Shown here one piece after another: positions 45,947 to 57,811 of a DNA stretch of 64,000 bases. Under the pieces are notes generated by a model. That model did no database searches. It was not told the DNA's origin and saw only the letters and a list, made by a program, of their open reading frames with translations. The position numbers were made by a program, and so were the translations under genes. Source of the stretch: Globodera rostochiensis. Lineage: Eukaryota; Nematoda; Chromadorea; Rhabditida; Heteroderidae. The stretch lies in the NCBI GenBank assembly GCA_018350325.1, contig JAEVLN010000009.1, positions 1,881,388 to 1,945,387 on the forward strand, in the 5' to 3' direction. Each line of letters opens with the position of its first letter. Positions within the stretch are counted from its first letter, which is position 1.

Positions 45947-46711
45947 AAAAATAACTAAAAAATTAATAGATGGAGTGCGTTGATGACCAAATTGCTCTAA
46001 CCGTCTGACTCTCTCTTTTTAGCACACCATTTTTTCAAAAAAATAAAATGTTCAAAAATAACTAAAAAATTATTAGATGGGGTGCGTTGATGACCAAATT
46101 GCTCTAACCGTCTGACTCTCTCTTTTTAGCACACCATTTTTTCAAAAAAATAAAATGTTCAAAAAAATAACTAAAAAATTATTGGATGGGGTGCGTTGAT
46201 GACCTAATTACTCTAACCGTCTAACTCTCTCTTTTTAGCACACTATTTCTTCAAAAAAATAAAATGTTCAAAAAAATAACTAAAAAATTATTGGATGGGG
46301 TGCGTTGATGACCTAATTACTCTAACCGTCTAACTCTCTCTTTTTAGCACTCTATTTCTTAAAAAAAAATAAAATGTTCAAAAATAACTAAAAAATTATT
46401 AGATGGGGTGCGTTGATTACCTAATTACTCTAACCGTCTAACTCTCTCTTTTTAGCACACCATTTTTTCAAAAAAATAAAATGTTCAAAAATAACTAAAA
46501 AATTATTAGATGGGGTGCGTTGATGACCTAATTACTCTAACCGTCTAACTCTCTACTATTTCGTCAAAAAAAAATATGTTCAAAAAATTAACTTGCGTGA
46601 TGACCGAATTACTCTAACCGTCTGGCTCTCTCTTTTTAGCGCACTATTTCATCAAAAAATAAAATGTCCAAAAAAATAACAAAAAAATTTTTAGATGGCG
46701 TGCGTTGATAA
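45947..46711. repeat. Minisatellite, seven to eight units of about 107 bp
   Basis: Units begin with ataactaaaaaatt: 45951, 46058, 46167, 46276, 46384, 46491, a degenerate one near 46588, and 46676 (partial). Each holds gatggggtgcgttgatgacc, ctctaaccgtctgactctct and tttttagcacaccatt. Two variants (accaaattgc and acctaattac) alternate in blocks, suggesting stepwise duplication. Confidence 0.95.
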
Positions 46712-48177
46712 ATTTTCTCATTTTTTATTTCATTTGATAACTAATACATCGTTTTTTATGCGATTTCATTATTATTTATGTTTTCCTTTTAGATAACTAA
46801 TTACATATACATAAAATAGTTTAAATTCATTAATGTATGATAATTTAAGTTCCGTCTGCTTAAACTAACTTTTGAACTATTAATTATTTATCTTTATTTG
46901 TTTTCAAGAACGATTAAAGTTTATTTAGTGTTTTTTTGTTACATGAAATTTAATTTGCCAGCCATCCTTTCTTTTTATGAAATTTTTTTTTAAATTACAC
47001 AATTTACATATTTTTGAATTTAAATAGCTGAGTATAGTAAAATGATTTTATTTAATTAGTTGAATAGAACACAATTGCTTTCCTAAGCTCAATTTGTTGC
47101 CTCAGTCTCCCGTTTTGTATATTTAATTTTGTTAATTCTTATCATTAATAAAATTATTATTTTTTTATAATTATGTGGTTCTCTGAACAGCTTGTTCATG
47201 AGATTTCTGCCTTAAAGGTTATTTTGGCTTAGTTCATACAGTCTTTGGGATTAGGAATTTTGTTTTACGCATTATATATGTTTTTACCTAGTATAATTGG
47301 TAGGACTTTTAGTGTAAAACCTCCTAAAAAGGTTTTTACTTAATATAAAATTCTTTTTTTTAAAAACCTGCAAATTTTGCATTAACAACTTCTTAAAAAC
47401 AAAATCGTCTGAATGTATTACCATAAATACCCCAGCTAAATTTTGAAATTTTTGAATTAAAATATGCGAAAAACTATATCTGAAAATTCCTTAAGAAAAA
47501 TGTAATAAAACCGAAATGCACCATTAACTATCAACTTTTGAAAAAATGCTCCCCTAAAAATTGACTTTTTTTGAGACTAAAAATTCAGCCAGCCAAAAAA
47601 TGGAAAATTTTTTGACTGAATTGCTTTTGATTTGAAATTGTTAACACAACAATAAATTTTGATTAAGTTTAACAAACTCGGATTTATTATTGTTCTTTGT
47701 TTGAAGTTTTGAATAATTTTGATTTTTCTTGTTTTAAGGCATTTTTTATGCTAATAAAAACAAACTTTTAATAGGTTTGCGTTAAAGCTTAATTTTGAAT
47801 CTTAGCTGTTTTATATTATTTATTAATTGAATTATTTTTTGTTTTATCAGCTTAATTCCATTTTGCCTATAACGTTAACCGATTTTTTTCGGTTAATTTT
47901 TTTTCTGTAAAAATATGTATTTTAAGTTTAATATAGAATGAACTTTGTATAGAATTCAAATGAACCAAAAAAAATATTTATTTAATGTTAATTGCTTTAA
48001 AATTTATATAGGGTTTTATATTTTAGACCCCAATAGATATTTAATGCAAAACGTATACAAAAACTTTATAAGCTTTTTTACTACGTAATTTATTAAGCAA
48101 TATTAAATTTGAAATAATTGCGTTATTTCAAACATTCTTGTTCTCTAAATATATAAATTTAAGATATTATGAAATTA
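46712..48177. other. T-rich stretch, nothing supported
   Basis: This stretch is T-rich with long T-runs. A patch at 47520-47620 (gctcccctaaaaattgac) resembles 56420-56460 (gcacccctaaaaagg) and may be a fragment of an element. No exon is supported. Confidence 0.45.
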
Positions 48178-48249
48178 ATGCAATCTCAGGCACCAGAATT
48201 TTGCACTATTCTCCCTCGTAAACGGTCTTGTACAACTAGCGCTTTGTAG
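48178..48249 (+). CDS. Small ORF, 23 aa, in a GC island
   Basis: This ATG-to-TAG frame reads MQSQAPEFCTILPRKRSCTT and three more residues. It lies on the T-rich strand. Size and lack of splice context keep confidence low. Confidence 0.22.
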   Translation: MQSQAPEFCTILPRKRSCTTSAL

Positions 48250-48849
48250 GTGTGACCAACGAGAAACATTGCGCTCCATGTGAACGGAGATTAAAACAAT
48301 GTGTATTTAATTAAGATTCTTTACGCTGTTTTGCTCTTTAATTTTTTTACTTGCTTATTTTAATTTTTTTTACAATTGCTTTTATTCAAAATTATTTAAA
48401 CATAATTTGATTGTTCATTTAATAAAATATTTAGATTTTACATTTTCATTATATATCGGGACGACATGTCATCATTCATTTTTAGTTCGCTATCTTTGCT
48501 AGTCATGCCTTCGATTTTAATTGTAACTTATTTTAACATCAAGGTACATTTATATTTGGATCAATTCTATAATTTAAAATTAAACATATTTAACCTAAGA
48601 AATTTTGTTTACATTTAAATGCTATAATTTCAATTACAAATTCAATATTTTAATAAGTATTAGCAATGTTTTAGAATTGATGAGGAGAAGTGTTGAAAGT
48701 TTTCCGTAATGCTTTGAACAGACCGTCGGATTTTGTGCTCAAATTAGAGCCGTAATTTATTTTTGCAATGCCTTCTTTGGTAAAGAATTTTTAAATTCAG
48801 ATATTATTTATTTTTATTAGTTCGTTATTTAATTATGTATTTTGAAATT

Positions 48850-48969
48850 ATGAAATTAGTTGGTAAGGCGGCCATTCAGTCACCTGAGAAAATGGTGGCC
48901 AATTTGTCAAACCGCATTAGATTGCTTCATAAAATTGATTTTAATAAACGAAAAAATCTTTGTTTTTAA
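48850..48969 (+). CDS. Small ORF, 39 aa, basic
   Basis: This complete ATG-to-TAA frame reads MKLVGKAAIQSPEKMVANLS, then an amphipathic basic helix (NRIRLLHKIDFNKRK). It is on the T-rich strand and has a balanced residue composition unlike AT-driven frames. ttgaaattatgaa surrounds the start. No family is recognised; it could be a micropeptide or a first exon. Confidence 0.42.
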   Translation: MKLVGKAAIQSPEKMVANLSNRIRLLHKIDFNKRKNLCF

Positions 48970-49228
48970 AACAAATTTTTATGGGATTTTTTGTTGTTTA
49001 TATTTTTTGTATTTATAAGAAAATAATTTATTTTGTTGTTTATCTTATTTTTGCTTAATTTGAATAATAATATTATTTTATTATTCATAACAAATATTCA
49101 AGATTGATAAGTATTAAAAATGCTCTTGATATATTACAAATCAAGATTGTAATGTTAAATTGACATACATTTTATTATAAAAAACACAAAATAAAATTGC
49201 TGCTCTGTGCGATTAATATTTGTAAGTA

Positions 49229-49365
49229 TAGAGGCCAATAAATTGCTTACGTTGCTCGTATAAATATATATTATAAAATTTTTTAGTTTTTGTCATCTAT
49301 TTGATACTTTATTTTTCCATTTATTTGTAATTTTATTAATAGTATAAGATGCGAATCTGATAATT
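49229..49365 (+). repeat. Diverged direct repeat, copy 1
   Basis: The sequence ggccaataaattgcttacgt and following bases through aatctgat match 50047-50201, with insertions in the second copy. Confidence 0.85.
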
Positions 49366-49763
49366 GATTTAATAAATTAGGTTTTAATCATTTTTAATTT
49401 TAGCATTTAAATTAAGAATATAAAATTTAATTTTTATCTTTTTACGCTTTTTTGAAATTATTTTTTTAGCAATAAATTTTGTAACACAACATTTGGATTT
49501 ATAATCATTTTTTATTAGTAAACATTTTGTATTATATAGATAATTATTAAAAAAAGTAAGTTTTGCATAATAAATGTAAAATGAAAAAGATTAGACGAAA
49601 AAAAAATTAAAAATTGATTATTTTTGTTGCATGCAATGATCAACCTGTAAAAACCAATTTAATGCTTGAAAACTTTTTACACATTAAAATTTGGCACCTC
49701 ATCAAAAATCGTCAAAATAAATTGATAAGCAAATTATAAAAATTTTTTATTATTTATTTTTAG

Positions 49764-49825
49764 TTGCTCGTCCCAGCAGTATCAGTGAACACAGCCTCTC
49801 TTGGCAAAATTTTTCGCGGCAGTAA
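49764..49825 (+). CDS. Candidate terminal exon (ARPSSISEHSLSWQNFSRQ)
   Basis: A strong acceptor (tattatttatttttag) precedes 2 nt plus 19 codons, ARPSSISEHSLSWQNFSRQ, and TAA. It is on the T-rich strand and lies between the two copies of the 49229/50047 repeat. The peptide is serine-rich and of unknown family. Confidence 0.45.
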
Positions 49826-50046
49826 TTGATTAATTTCATTTTTATTATTATTTTAATTTAGTTAATTTATATTTTACTTTGGCCAGTTGGAGAGAAGTTT
49901 AAAAAGGTCCATTCCATAAAGAAAATCAAAATGGGAAGCATTTAAATTTAAGCAGCTGTAGTTGTATAGTTTAAACCTGTAATATTCAATTAACCAGCAA
50001 AGATATTCATTTAGATAATATAATTAATCGAGATTTATTAAATGAT

Positions 50047-50201
50047 AGGCCAATAAATTGCTTACGTTGCTCGAATTAGCATTTAAAAATATTTATTATA
50101 AAAACATATTTGAAATTTTTTAGTTTTTGTCATCTATTTGTTACTTTATTTCCCATTTATTTGTAATTATTAATATTGTAAGATACAAATCTGATATAGA
50201 T
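50047..50201 (+). repeat. Diverged direct repeat, copy 2
   Basis: This is the counterpart of 49229-49365, about 820 bp downstream. A related fragment (tttttaatcatttttaattt) also links 49381-49410 and 51040-51070. Confidence 0.85.
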
Positions 50202-51680
50202 TTGTTTATTATTATAGTTTTATTACATATATACAAAATTTTCATGATCTCCAGTCACATAGTAAATCTAAATTTCATATATTTTGCATAAAGTACAAAA
50301 AACAATGCATTTATATTTATTTTTAGTTTTTACTATTTCACAAACATATTAATAGTTAAATCTTTTCACATTATTACTTTTACGCATTTTTACTTTATAT
50401 GTATTTTGGATAAACCAACATTTTATTATTGGAATTAAATTTTATTTGATAAGTTAGAGCTTAAACTTTTGAAGTCTCATCAGATTATTTCCGAATAATA
50501 AATTTATGATGCAGAAATAAAGAAAACATTATATGGAAAAATCATATATTTAAAAAAGAAATAAATTTGTTTGTATTTAAGAGTATAATTCATTTATCTT
50601 TAATATCTAATTTAAATTTCAAAATTTAATTAACAATAAAATTAAGTTTATAATTTAATTTGTCATGCTTCCAACAACTAAGATTATTTACTAAAATAAA
50701 GTCAGAGATGTTTTGCTAAATATACAAGAATACATAATGTTTGTTTTTTGTACTCAATATTAATCATGCAATACAAATGCACCCATAAAATCGATGATTT
50801 TTAATTTTTTTTTATATTTGTTTTTGTTACATTTTTTTTGTTTCGTTTTGTGTAAAATACTCAACATTTTTTTAATATCTTTTCTTATAATTGTTTAATT
50901 TTCCAATAATGTGCATAAATATAATTCTATTCAACTGATTGATTAGCTATATTATTCTAATTCATATTGAATTTTTTTGCAAAATTTGTTAATTTTTTTA
51001 GTGATAAGATTACGATGTACGTCAAAAAATAATAAATTTGTTTTTAATCATTTTTAATTTTAGCACTTAAATTAAATTTAACTTAACGAGAACGATTGTA
51101 ATTAATATCGAGCAACTTCATGTTTAAAATGCAATTTATTTTAGAAATTACAGCAAGACGAATCGTATTTGTGATTCGACATTTAAATTTGAGACATTTT
51201 ATATTTTTGCTATTGTAAAAGCATAATAAAAATTAAAGGAAATTTTAAATCTCACAGGTGCACAATGGCATAATTTAAAAAATGCTGATTTCTTAATTTA
51301 GTTTAATTGGTTAGTGGAATAATTAAAGGTCCTTCTCGTTGAATTGTGCCTTTTGTGAACAATGCCAACACGCTGAACAATGTAAAAACAATTAAATTTG
51401 TCTTTTTATATGTCAAAAAGTTTAATATTTGCATTTTGTATATTTATATTTTAGTATTCTCGGGCAATTGTTTTAAATGATAAACAAATATTATATTATT
51501 GAAATTATTAAAATATATTTTAATAATAATATTTATTTCAATAGATTTAAAGTTTTTAAATTTATAATCATATCATTGGCGTTTTAAGTTTAATTTTTTT
51601 ATATTTTAAATCTCGCCTTAAAAGTTATAACTTTAGCAATTGTTTATCATTTATTTTAATTATAACTATGCTAATTTATT
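50202..51680. other. T-rich stretch, nothing supported
   Basis: This is low-complexity AT sequence without a GC island large enough to test. Confidence 0.5.
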
Positions 51681-51731
51681 AAAAAAGTTTGCTGAGCCCT
51701 TGTGAGCGTTTGTTGCGCCGCAATATGGAAG
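51681..51731 (+). CDS. Candidate exon ending at a strong donor
   Basis: The island ends ggaag|gtgagcaatg, a strong donor on the T-rich strand. The open frame before it reads SLLSPCERLLRRNME. Alternatively the exon starts at the ATG two codons before the donor. The acceptor is unclear. Confidence 0.33.
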
Positions 51732-52517
51732 GTGAGCAATGTCTGGATTAAGATTTTTGTATATAAATGTTAAGTTTAATTTGGAATTATTTTAAAGTGT
51801 TTAAATTTTGAATTATTACATAATCAATAATTTGTTACCTATATTTATAATTTTATGCAACCATTGTTTGAAATTTTGTTGTTATCGTGTTATTTTACTT
51901 CTATTGAATAAATTTAAAGCATAATTATAATTTTTAAATGTTAATAGTTTAAATAATTTAACCCTATAAACGATACTATTTAAATAATTAAAAACTATAA
52001 TACACCTTTAAAAAGCGGTTTAAATTGACATTTAAGAATATAAATTAAATAAACACGGATGCTTCAATTAAAAATATAAAAGCTTGTACAAATTTTTGAT
52101 TTTATGTAATTTGAACCAAAAATGTTTATGTGTATAGGTTAAATTTTGTGTTTTAAATTAAATTCTATATTAATTTCATGCATTATATTTGTTCTCTTAT
52201 TGATAAATTTTTTAAATTAAAACCCGCTTATGTTTATAAGAGGTAAAAAAACCTAATATTAAAATATCATCTCCATTTCATTTCAATATTTTTTACTTTA
52301 CTTTAATTCAATCCGTTAATGTTGTTTATAATAATATGCTTTTTAGTATTTTTGTTTATTTTTATAGGTTAAGATTTTTTAATTGTGGGCGTATTTCAGA
52401 CTTTTGAATTTGATAAATACCCATTTCTCTGCCTATAATGAATTATTTAATGATAATTTTAGTAAAATTTTCAAATTAAGCTAAAAGGACATTAATTTTT
52501 TATCTGCAATGAATTAA
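51732..52517. other. T-rich stretch, nothing supported
   Basis: This is AT-rich sequence following the donor at 51731. No matching acceptor with a GC-rich exon was found before 52518. Confidence 0.45.
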
Positions 52518-52655
52518 TTAAATATTTTTGTTTTTATCGATGACTATGGTCGTATTCACCGCAAGGCCGAAGTTTTTTTTTATAATGACTGAATCTGAAA
52601 AATTTTTTGAAGGTCCATCGGATGATTGGCAGTCTCCAGATGAGAATGATTGATT
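52518..52655 (-). CDS. Candidate terminal exon, overlapping + ORF
   Basis: After tttcatacctgcag on the - strand, 45 codons are open, beginning NQSFSSGDCQSSDGPSKNFS, then TAA. The + strand of the same island (52540-52653) holds a complete 37-codon ORF ending SEKFFEGPSDDWQSPDEND. The acceptor favours -, the T-rich surroundings favour +. One of the two is likely coding. Confidence 0.35.
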   Translation of the reverse strand, partial: NQSFSSGDCQSSDGPSKNFSDSVIIKKNFGLAVNTTIVIDKNKNI

Positions 52656-53124
52656 CTGCAGGTATGAAAGCATAGGCTCCTTGATATATTAATTAGTGAA
52701 ATGAATTTTTGATTTAAAAAAAATTAGAATTTTAGCGAATATCAATGCGCGTCTATACGCTTCTTTTTTTAAAATAAAAGAGTAAATTTTCAAAAAATGC
52801 ATAAATAATTTTCGTAAGAGTTTATTAAAAATTTTTGGTCCAATAAAATTTCCGCCTTTTACTTATTTTAATTAACTTTTAATTATTAAGTTTTGATTTT
52901 TTGTTGATGCGTATCAAATTGCCATAACTGCATTCCAAGCATGCACATGACGCTTCTGCTTACGCATAATGACATAACATTTACGAACGTTTAATTTTTT
53001 ATTTAGTTTTTGGCATTTACCAAAAATATTTAAATACAACTTAAAACACATTTGATCTGCATAAAACTGCAATAGCAGCAGTTGCCTTATGCTTTTATTA
53101 CTTATTAAATAAAAATGTTTTTTT

Positions 53125-53240
53125 GGGTATTTAAGCGTTCTCTGACTTTGATTAATTATGAAAATTGCTATTGATTATGTATATTTTAACTTAGTGGTTT
53201 AATTTTCATAGATTTTGTTTTCCTTAAATAATCGCAGAGT
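53125..53240 (+). repeat. Diverged direct repeat, copy 1
   Basis: The sequence ttaagcgttctctgactttg through tgttttccttaaataatcgc matches 53785-53905. A shorter shared piece, gaacgtttaattttt, lies upstream of both copies. Confidence 0.88.
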
Positions 53241-53350
53241 CCTCGCCCCGAACCGCAACCCAACGGCACGGCACACACGTTCTTCCGGTGCGACAGTATA
53301 CGTTTATTTAATTGTAGTTTACATAAACATAGCTTTGACTAATAAAGTAA
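53230..53350 (-). CDS. Candidate Cys-rich exon, strand uncertain
   Basis: The GC-rich island at 53237-53300 is open on the - strand for about 50 codons, including HRKNVCAVPLGCGSGRGLCD. A tttattag acceptor-like site lies upstream. Further upstream a - strand donor (ttg|gtaagtata near 53470) ends another open island. Their phases do not join simply, and the T-rich block argues for +. Confidence 0.25.
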
Positions 53351-53784
53351 CAAACTATTTTTGCTTAATCCTCTCGCTTTTTGCATCTTGAAACATAAGT
53401 TTTTACAATATTACGTTTTATTTGGCAAAAATTAATAAATATTCAAAATGATGTTTACATTTTTATACTTACCAATATATTTTATATTGACAAATTGAGC
53501 AGTTACTGACGATCCGATTATGCGTTCGTACCTACTAATGCACAATATAAATTTTAGAATTAACAATTAATTTAACAAATACCTATGTTTAAATATTTCA
53601 AGTCAGCCATAAACATGTTTTTAATCAAACATGATTAATTTCTGTTGATTACTAATTACGTAATGAATTGTGTGATCTTTTAACCATTTACGAACGTTTA
53701 ATTTTTTAATAATTTTAAAAACGTATTTAACTTATAATATAAATAAATATTATCATTGCCCCTTTTTAATACAAATAAAAAAAT

Positions 53785-53905
53785 GGGTTTTTTGGTATTA
53801 AGCGTTCTTTGACTTTGATTAATTATGAAAATTGCATTGATTAAGTATAATTTCAGTTAGTGGTTTAAATTTGCATAGATTTTGTTTTCCTTAAATAACG
53901 CAGAC
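53785..53905 (+). repeat. Diverged direct repeat, copy 2
   Basis: This is the counterpart of 53125-53240, about 660 bp downstream, with a dozen differences. Confidence 0.88.
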
Positions 53906-55560
53906 ACGCCTTGCTCCTCAACTTTTTGGACGATGGGTACCATTTAAAAAAAAATCAAAGATTTTGCAACAATTAATTAAATAAAATTAGCAGTTTTAGA
54001 TATTTCAAGGAACGCAGTTTTATTTAAATTTTTAATTTAAAGACTATTTTGTATATTGGCAATTATTTTATTTAGGCTAAATATAAACAAGTAAACTGAG
54101 GATCCCATTTGCTGTCAGCTACACACTGTCTTATGATTATAAATGAATATTTATTTAAAGTATTTATAAATTTATTTTTCCTTGTTGAAGGTATAGAAAT
54201 TATATCCCCAGCATTAATTTGAGGCACAGCAAATCGTTACTAATTGAATATTTAATATCAAAGTAGTTCATTTATCTGAAATACACTTTTTTTAAATTGT
54301 TTAATCATACTGAACAATTTTTCAAATAAATAAACATTTTGCATATAATTGTCCTTTGGTGTTTCGATCTGCTCCTTCTTCTCAAATCCGTTTTATGAAA
54401 AAAATCTCTTAGCATCTATATTCTGCTTCTAGTATTATTAGTTTTGTTTAATTTAATTTGATTTAATTTATTATTTTATTGAGTTTATTGCAATAAATTA
54501 GAGTACAATTCCATGTATTATTCCCATAGACCATCCTCACAGGTATATTCATAATCGGGCATTCTATCTTTTTCCAAATTTATTCAATAAAGGGATATAT
54601 TAGTTCCTGCTGACAATCGTTTTAATTCCTATATAAAATTAATTTATATAGCGCTAATGCTGAGCTATTAATTCAAGCCATATTTGATTAGTAAAATCTA
54701 TCATTTTCCAACTCTCAATTATACATGTCGATTAAAGGACAGAGGTGAAGAAACATTCATGAAAATATTAAAGCTTGTTGATTTTATTTGTATTTATTTT
54801 AGCATATTTTACTAAAAGAAAGCATTTATGCAAAGTTTTATTATATAGTTAAATAATTTTTTTATTATAGGGTTTAATATTTTAATTATAACTTTTTGGC
54901 TCAGCTTTCTGTCCAAATCCGATTCAGCCTGTTGGAATTCGATCTGATCCTCTAGGAAATGCTTCTTAGTAACCTATTTATTTTATTTTTTTATTTTTGT
55001 CCGGAATAATTTTCAATTTAATTATGGAAGGGTATTAAAATGTAATTTTACAAATGTTATTAAGTTTTGTTGTTTTTTTGATTGATTTTGTTTCATTTAG
55101 TATGATCTTAATTCATTTATATTGATTTATGCATTGCTTTTAGTTTTATAATCAATCTTCACTGGGCAGGGAATACCTTAAGATAATATTATTTACTGTT
55201 TTCATTTTTAATTTCTTGTTTTAAATAATAATAAATGAATCCATTATTTAAATATCGTTTCCTTCATCAATGGATAATTCAATTTTTAGCTAAATCTCGT
55301 TTGAGTTTTGGTAATAAATTATTAATATAAAATCCAAATATAATTTTATATTTTCAAAAATGTGCCTTAGCTCAGTTACGCTCATACTGATAGGCTTTAA
55401 AGGTTGTTTAATTTTATGTATAGTTTTTATTCATACAAATTCTTTCTAAATTTTTTTATGAATCATTAATTTTTGCGTCTTGGCCCTTAAACGACTTGAA
55501 AATATATTGTTTCTGAATATATTTTTATTGCGTTAATAAAGTATAATTATTGCGTTTCAG
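53906..55560. other. T-rich stretch, one weak ORF
   Basis: A frame of about 40 codons at 54098-54222 includes MIINEYLFKVFINLFFLVEG after a GC-richer start. No splice support is seen. The rest is AT-rich. Confidence 0.35.
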
Positions 55561-55617
55561 CCTTTGTTCGGCAGCATCCTTGGGGTTTTATTTGGGTCGG
55601 GCTTACCCATATTTTAG
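55561..55617 (+). CDS. Candidate exon after strong acceptor, membrane-like
   Basis: The acceptor tattgcgtttcag is strong and on the T-rich strand. Phase 0 reads PLFGSILGVLFGSGLPIF to a stop. A second phase stays open for 36 codons and is also hydrophobic (RQHPWGFIWVGLTHILVVYI). Either would be a membrane segment. The phase cannot be chosen without the upstream exon. Confidence 0.38.
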   Translation, partial: PLFGSILGVLFGSGLPIF

Positions 55618-56970
55618 TTGTATATATTTTAATTACGAAAAACTTTATGAATAATCTTCATAGTTTTTCATTTTTTTGATTCAGTGTTTTTAAATACCAT
55701 TTCTCTCATTTATCACATAAATTTAAATTAATTGGGTTTGGTAAATTAGCTTGAACTTTTAACAAAACCGATTCTATTTCATTTGATGTTTTAACTTTTT
55801 GTGATGTATAAGAAATTTAAAAATAAGTTGTACGGCTTATTTTGATGAGTTCATGTAACTCTATCGACTTTTAGTATTTTTTATTTTTACTAAAATTCTG
55901 TCAATTTCTTGTATTGATCAGCTCTGTCACTTTAAAAGACAGTAAACAATTATTAACGAACAAATGATGATTCAACATTTTTTAGGTTTGTTGATTTTTT
56001 TTATTTAAATCCAAATAATGGATCATTTAGCTTACATTAAAAAAGCTTAAACAAACCGGTCATGGAATTGCCGCCCTATTTGGATAATTTTGGAATGTTC
56101 TTGAAATATGACTTAACAACATTAGCTCATTTAAATCATTAGGGTTGATTTATATTTAAAAAAAATTTGCGCGTTGGTTTTTATCTTCAATGAATTCTTG
56201 AAGATTTTTTCAGTTGGTCAACCTTTGTTAATCCTGGCATTAAAACCTTACCGAAATCACAAGATTTAGTAATTCTAAAGGCACTTTATTATGTGAACTG
56301 AATTTTGCATACGTAGAAAAAAATGTTTTGCTGCCGGGCGGGGACCACGGTCAACCCGGGGAACGGGATGAAAAAAGTAATTTTTGGGAGGACTTTTTTT
56401 TTTAAATCAAAATTTTCTCAAACTAAAAATGCACCCCTAAAAAGGAGCAAAAATAAGCCCAAAAATCGATCTAATGACGATTCAATCTTCATAAATAAAC
56501 TATTTTAAATTCAACTAATAAATATTCATAAAGAGTATTTGTATAAATAAACAATGGATTTATTAGAGGTGACTATTTTTTTTGAATATAAAAAAAAATT
56601 AAACAAATAATGCTCTACAAAACTTCCAACTTTCATCACCGAAGTGCATCAAAATAAGGACCCAAGGAAATGGTTTTGTTGATTTAACAAAAATAAAATT
56701 TATATCTTAATAAAGTCATACTTACAATAAATTAAAAATACAAGTTTTTAAAATAAGTCAAAAATTCGGTTTGAGAAAAATTAATGATAAAATCAACAAC
56801 TTAATTGATTAGTATTCGGCAACTATAAGAATAAATACAAATAAAAAATATATTTTATTGTTTAAGCAAGATCCAAAAAAACGCTTACAAAAACAAATCT
56901 ATCTAACTTTATAAATTTATAAATCAACTGATTTACAAGTTAAAGTAAGGTGAGAGGACCTACGAAATAC
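55618..56970. other. T-rich to A-rich transition with a GC patch
   Basis: The skew flips near 56280. The GC patch at 56323-56375 (gccgggcggggaccacgg) heads a 61-codon + frame whose remainder is lysine-rich and AT-driven. It may be the end of a transposable element. It is not called as a gene. Confidence 0.35.
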
Positions 56971-57010
56971 CGCATTTCACGAAGCTGGGCTCGATGTGGC
57001 AGCGTATGTG
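56971..57010 (-). CDS. Candidate internal exon (HIRCHIEPSFVKC)
   Basis: The acceptor ttttttagttaattcag and donor tgcg|gtatttcg tightly bound 40 bases reading HIRCHIEPSFVKC plus one base. It is in an A-rich block, so T-rich introns are on this strand. A tiny exon-like ggcgttc between tttctttttag and gtaaag lies upstream near 57127. The protein family is unknown. Confidence 0.48.
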
Positions 57011-57724
57011 CTGAATTAACTAAAAAATGTCAATATTTTAAATATTGAGTTAACAATGCTTAAATCGACTAGCCACTAATTTGGAAAGTAATATTTAGAA
57101 ACATAATATATTTATACTTTACGAACGCCCTAAAAAGAAAAAATCAACGCGCCACTTCCCGAAGAAGATAATAAATGCTAATTAACAAATAAAAAAGCAT
57201 TAATATTTTAGATAAAAACACAATATTACATACGTTTAAAAAGAGTTAAAAGATATTAAAATATTACAAACTTAAGCAGTTGTGCAGCAAAATATAATAT
57301 AATAAATTGCGTTTTATTTGTCCCAATTTATTAAAATACTTATATTCTATTTGTATAACTGCAGACTGCAACCTCAAACGCTAACTGCAATCTCAAAAAA
57401 TAAAAAATTAATATAATTATTTAAGCAGCAAAGTTAGAAACATTAATTAATGTACATACAAAGTAATAAAAACCGATGAATTAATTATATGCTCAATAAT
57501 TTTTCTGCAAAAATTTATGCCAAAACTAACACTTATGATATACATATGTCAAACAGTCATTAAGGTATTTTGTAAAATCAAGAAAAGAATAGAAAATATT
57601 ACAAAAATGAAGCTTTTAAAAAAATTGGTTTTGAAAATTGATATAAACATCTAAACATTTTTTATTTTTCCTTTTTTTTTAAAATTTTTAAATACAATTT
57701 AGAAGTTTTTCACTTTATCTTGAT

Positions 57725-57811
57725 ATTCTAAAGACCCGGATAATTTTACCCCAAAAATTTCCAAAAACACCCGGATACCGGTCCCGGATAACCCGGGTTT
57801 GTCCAACCCTA
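57725..57811. mobile_element. Likely hAT-type element end (TAGGGTTGGACA terminus)
   Basis: Repeats of cccggata and ccggtcccgg lead to a terminus that reads TAGGGTTGGACA on the - strand. It shares terminus and layout with 3172-3263. The left end was not found; the GC patch near 56323 is a possible but unproven partner. Confidence 0.4.

Noticed and set aside
55363..55420. tRNA-like ttagctcagttacgctc
   Set aside because: It has an A-box-like string but no B-box or stems.
56323..56508. 61-codon + frame with a GC-rich start
   Set aside because: Only the first 15 codons are GC-rich; the remainder is AAA-driven, and the GC part resembles a transposon end.
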